Assembly: GCA_002438805.1 (NCBI GenBank)
Contig: DJQV01000015.1
Span: 1 to 64,000 of the forward strand
Reading direction: 5' to 3'
DNA: 64,000 bases
Source: Bacteroidales bacterium UBA6377
Lineage (GTDB): Bacteria; Bacteroidota; Bacteroidia; Bacteroidales; UBA932
Within the stretch, counting starts at the first letter, position 1. The number at the start of each line of letters is the position of its first letter. The notes beneath the pieces are model-generated. The model did no database searches. It had not been told where the DNA came from and was given only the letters and a program-made list of their open reading frames with translations. The translations under genes and the position numbers were made by a program. Shown here in pieces: positions 61,331-64,000 of the stretch.

Positions 61331-61609
61331 TCAGCTCTCCAAGAGTTTTATGCATCTGTCTATCTCCTTGATCAGACGGCTGATCTTCTCCTTTGCCTGT
61401 GCGCTGTCTCCGCCAGCCATAAAGGCACTCATCAACCGCTGATTGTCTATCTGAAGGTTCAAATCAGCAATCTGCTCTTTGCATTTCAGAACTTCACCCT
61501 CACTGACCGAAAGCTTCGCCGCAAGAGAATCGGCTCTCTGCCTCTCAGCTTCGTACAAGGCTATCAGCCTCGCGATATTTGACCTCAATCCGTTTATATC
61601 GTCACGCAT
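61331..61609 (-). CDS. small coiled-coil protein upstream of zapA
   Basis: This 92-residue, almost wholly helical protein (DINGLRSNIARLIALYEAER; later KCKEQIADLNLQIDNQRLM) may be a ZapB-like partner of ZapA, inferred only from fold and position. The ATG at 61609 is used; an in-frame TTG lies five codons upstream. A -7 box stands at 61636-61643. Confidence 0.7.
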   Translation of the reverse strand: MRDDINGLRSNIARLIALYEAERQRADSLAAKLSVSEGEVLKCKEQIADLNLQIDNQRLMSAFMAGGDSAQAKEKISRLIKEIDRCIKLLES

Positions 61610-61635
61610 AGGGCTGCCCCGCAATACATTGAGTG

Positions 61636-61643
61636 CAAATATA
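61636..61643 (-). promoter_or_regulatory. -7 box of the zapA operon
   Basis: TATATTTG on the minus strand, 26 bases before the coiled-coil gene ATG. Confidence 0.55.
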
Positions 61644-61654
61644 ATGATTTTGTT

Positions 61655-62392
61655 TCAAATTTCCTTGCCTCGGATACCCTTATATGTGGCGCAGACCTCA
61701 TGATAACTCTCAAGGTTGCCTATATCGTAGCGCCGGCCCGGCATCCGCATAGCATACACAGGACGCCTTGATGAAAGCCATGAGACAAACGAGCCCGGGG
61801 CATCTGTACCGCAGCCATCTGAAATCGCCTGCGGAATCAGGGCCGCATCCGCAGCCGTATAATAATAGAAAGGCGGACAGCACCAGTGGCTGCGCGGCTC
61901 CACCGGCTTCTCCTCCATGGACAGGACCCTGTCATCAGAAGCCACCTCCACGACACCGCTCTTGTGCAGACGCTCCTCCCGAGGTTCATCATAACGCATT
62001 ATGCATGAAGCCCTCTTGTCAAGCGCATAGTCCACGAAATCGCAGAGGCTGAAATCGAGGACATTGTCTCCGGCCACCACCAGCAGGTCCTCATCCAAAT
62101 GAAGACTGTCAACCGCGAAGCGGATGTCGCAGACTGCCCCGAGGCGGGTTTCGTTGGTCGAAGTGCCGTCGTCAACCACCTGCACTCCAGCAGGCGCCCA
62201 ACGGCGGAAGTCATCGGCGAACTTGTGGTTGGAAATCACGACAAAGCCGTCCACCGCACCGCATCGGCGCAGGTCATCGATCAGCCAGTCAAGTATTGTC
62301 TTCTCCCCCACTTTGAGGAGGGGCTTCGGGAAGTTCTCCGTCAGCGGATAAAGGCGGGTAGCATAGCCCGCTGCAAGTATAAGGCATTTCAT
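61655..62392 (-). CDS. sugar-1-phosphate nucleotidyltransferase
   Basis: This 245-residue Rossmann-like nucleotidyltransferase begins LILAAGYATRLYPLT and has FPKPLLKVG with the substrate Lys, and VVAGDNVLDF as a metal-binding block. It lacks any C-terminal left-handed helix. Its ATG overlaps the stop of the GHMP kinase, so the two probably act in sequence, phosphorylating a sugar and then activating it with a nucleotide. Confidence 0.88.
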   Translation of the reverse strand: MKCLILAAGYATRLYPLTENFPKPLLKVGEKTILDWLIDDLRRCGAVDGFVVISNHKFADDFRRWAPAGVQVVDDGTSTNETRLGAVCDIRFAVDSLHLDEDLLVVAGDNVLDFSLCDFVDYALDKRASCIMRYDEPREERLHKSGVVEVASDDRVLSMEEKPVEPRSHWCCPPFYYYTAADAALIPQAISDGCGTDAPGSFVSWLSSRRPVYAMRMPGRRYDIGNLESYHEVCATYKGIRGKEI

Positions 62393-63561
62393 AATTTCAC
62401 TCCGTCAGCTGTCTGGCAGCCGCAATAAAGATACTTTCCTCTGAGCTGCGGGAACACCGCAAGGTACTCCTTCTCGACATTGGCGGCTATGCTCTCCTCG
62501 TAGGACGGGTCTATCAGCGCCATGCAGCAGCCCTTGAAGCCCGCCCCGCTGAAACGTCCTCCATACACCCCTTCCTGCCGCACTATCACCTCATAGAGGG
62601 TCTTGAGCTCGGGGGATCCGGTCTCCCAGTTGTTGATGGAAGAAGCGCCGCTGGCCGTGGAGATGCGCCCGTATTCTTCGATGTCGCCCCTCCTCCATGC
62701 CTCGGCAGCACGCTCCACACGGTCATACTCTGTATACCAATGCTCCGCACGTTTGCGCCAATTGTACGGAAGGCGATCCTTGTACGTCTCGTAAATTTCG
62801 AGCGGAACTTCCCTGAGGTAAGTCTCGCTGAACTTACCGTATTCCATGCCAGAATAGGCTTTCAAGGCATAGGCCGCACTGCGCACCTCATCGACTCTCA
62901 TGTTGTATTTGCTGCCGGCGAGATTCCGCTCAAGTCCCGAGAAGAAAATCGCGACTTTCCACGGCTTCATGCTGTCCGGAGCCGGAATCAACTCGTAGGT
63001 GTCGTCAAGAGTGTCGAGATACAGAAGATGTCCGGCCTTGGAGTACACCTCGCAGCTCTGGTCAAGCTTGCCGACAGAGACTCCGACATAATTCAATTCA
63101 GCGCGGAGAGCTATCTCGATGATCTCAAGCGGAGCGAGGTGTATGTCATTCACCTTGCAGAGCGCAGAGATGAATGCGATGGTGACCGCAGCGGAAGAGG
63201 AAAGGCCGCCGATAGGCAGGCTGCCCTCAATGACGCCGCTTATGCCGTTGCGCAGAGGATAAATAGCCCCGAGCTCTATGGTGGCACCTCTCAGATAGTC
63301 AGCCCAGTCACCGCGCCGAGTCTCGAAAACATCACGTACGTGCCACTGGGCACGTTTGTCGAACTGCAGGGAAGCAAGCTCAACCACTCCGTTGTACTTT
63401 GGAGAAAAAGCGATGTGTATGCCTTTATCTATGGCGAAGCCTGTAACCTTGCCGTACTGGTGGTCAGAATGTGCGCCGACAGGGCATACCCGGTAAGGGC
63501 AGAAAGACATCGCCTCGGGAGACTTGCGATAGATCTCCTCAAATTTCGTAATGCAGTTCAT
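62389..63561 (-). CDS. GHMP sugar kinase, galacturonokinase-like
   Basis: This 390-residue GHMP kinase is usually named galactokinase in this phylum. The N-terminal signature YRVCPVGAHSDHQ (about residues 23-35) differs from the galactokinase GEHTDYN pattern and matches, from memory, the PLGAHIDHQ of plant galacturonokinase. ATP loop LPIGGLSSSAAV is at residues about 116-126, and the later GVYGGRFSGAGFKGCC is also similar. The start is ATG 63561, 22 bases after a -7 box. Confidence 0.8.
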   Translation of the reverse strand: MNCITKFEEIYRKSPEAMSFCPYRVCPVGAHSDHQYGKVTGFAIDKGIHIAFSPKYNGVVELASLQFDKRAQWHVRDVFETRRGDWADYLRGATIELGAIYPLRNGISGVIEGSLPIGGLSSSAAVTIAFISALCKVNDIHLAPLEIIEIALRAELNYVGVSVGKLDQSCEVYSKAGHLLYLDTLDDTYELIPAPDSMKPWKVAIFFSGLERNLAGSKYNMRVDEVRSAAYALKAYSGMEYGKFSETYLREVPLEIYETYKDRLPYNWRKRAEHWYTEYDRVERAAEAWRRGDIEEYGRISTASGASSINNWETGSPELKTLYEVIVRQEGVYGGRFSGAGFKGCCMALIDPSYEESIAANVEKEYLAVFPQLRGKYLYCGCQTADGVKL

Positions 63562-63583
63562 AGTGTCTAAAAAGTCTGAACTG

Positions 63584-63591
63584 CAAATATA
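63584..63591 (-). promoter_or_regulatory. -7 box of the GHMP kinase operon
   Basis: TATATTTG on the minus strand, 22 bases before the ATG. Confidence 0.55.
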
Positions 63592-63609
63592 TGAAAAGTA
63601 CAGCACAAA

Positions 63610-63643
63610 CAAAAGGCCCGGAGGCGAACCCCCAGGCCTTTTG
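63610..63643. terminator. terminator after the OmpA-family gene
   Basis: CAAAAGGCC (63610-63618) and GGCCTTTTG (63635-63643) form a stem with A and T tails usable on both strands; on the minus strand it ends the OmpA gene. Confidence 0.7.
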
Positions 63644-63666
63644 ATATTTGGATGAATCCTCCCGGA

Positions 63667-64000
63667 TTACTTCTTCTTGATGATGACGGTGCGGGAGAGC
63701 ACGTCGTTGTTGAAGAAGAGGGCGTCTACGCCACCGAATGCCTGCTTCTCAAGTCTGCTCGGATCAACACCGGCCTCGACGAGAGCCTTGTAAACAGCCT
63801 CGGCACGCCTCTCAGAAATCCTCTGGTTGGTCCTTGCGCTGCCGGTCTTCTTGTCAGCATAGCCGTTGACAACATATACGCTGTTGTCCTTGGTGCTGTT
63901 GATGGCCTCAGCATAGAGCTTGATGCGGGCCTTGTCCTTGCTGGTGAGGGTAGCTTTGCCGATCTGGAAGAAGATGGCGGTAGAGGCAGGAACCTCGTTG
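63667..64000 (-). CDS. OmpA-family protein, C-terminal part (truncated by window)
   Basis: The last 110 codons of a minus-strand gene that continues beyond 64000. The translation shows the OmpA peptidoglycan-binding domain: a strand with TAIFFQIGKATL, the helix KARIKLYAEAI, VNGYADKKTGSARTNQRISERRAE (in two overlapping blocks) and AVYKALVEAGV. The Asp and Arg that bind diaminopimelate correspond to the D of GYAD and the R of NQRISERR. The protein would tether the outer membrane to the cell wall. Confidence 0.9.
   Translation of the reverse strand, partial: NEVPASTAIFFQIGKATLTSKDKARIKLYAEAINSTKDNSVYVVNGYADKKTGSARTNQRISERRAEAVYKALVEAGVDPSRLEKQAFGGVDALFFNNDVLSRTVIIKKK

Overview
The window is a gene-dense, GC-rich chromosomal segment of a Bacteroidota bacterium, most likely of the order Bacteroidales. 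The family-level assignment is an inference. Support comes from the TAnnTTTG -7 promoter boxes in front of many genes, the succinylornithine-type arginine pathway, a sodium-pumping methylmalonyl-CoA decarboxylase beside a V-type ATPase, a glycine-lipid (glsA-glsB type) gene pair, and lineage-typical families (DUF3276, DUF4301, DUF5606, DUF2764, GSCFA, long NusB). No prophage, insertion sequence or CRISPR array was seen.

Layout. 1-740: mostly non-coding, with two copies of a near-perfect palindrome, a structured repeat, a promoter and a 17-codon arginine-containing leader ORF. 741-13259: ten tightly packed or overlapping genes covering the whole route from glutamate to arginine plus carbamoyl phosphate synthetase. 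13256-21219: CDF exporter with a META lipoprotein, ffh, a 5'-nucleotidase-like enzyme, a GSCFA protein, and a GntR-regulated ABC transporter operon with a palindromic operator. 21340-26855: yebC/yfgM-like genes, divergent from recF-DUF721-pdxB-DUF4301. 26953-37654: methylmalonyl-CoA decarboxylase operon followed by a seven-gene V-ATPase operon whose rotor subunit keeps the sodium-ligand residues. 37724-45292: GH2 lipoprotein, then nitroreductase-rRNA methylase-TamA-like-alpha-amylase. 45350-48580: pfkA, tRNA-Ala, a second copy of the structured repeat, ybaK, EamA transporter and RNase P RNA. 48578-54889: nusB-yajC-ybbR-coaE-DUF5606-rimO and the glycine-lipid pair. 54977-57438: DUF3276, amidohydrolase and purine nucleoside phosphorylase. 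57508-64000: rny-dsbD, a probable 6S RNA, zapA with a coiled-coil partner, a sugar-1-phosphate nucleotidyltransferase with a galacturonokinase-like GHMP kinase, and the 3' end of an OmpA-family gene.

How the genes work together. The arginine operon supplies its own carbamoyl phosphate and may sense arginine through translation of its leader ORF. The decarboxylase would export sodium while making propionyl-CoA, and the adjacent V-ATPase may use that gradient. The most notable unexplained items are the arginine leader ORF, the 107-base element present twice with a compensatory base-pair change, palindromic sites in divergent promoter regions, and the galacturonokinase-like kinase paired with a nucleotidyltransferase.
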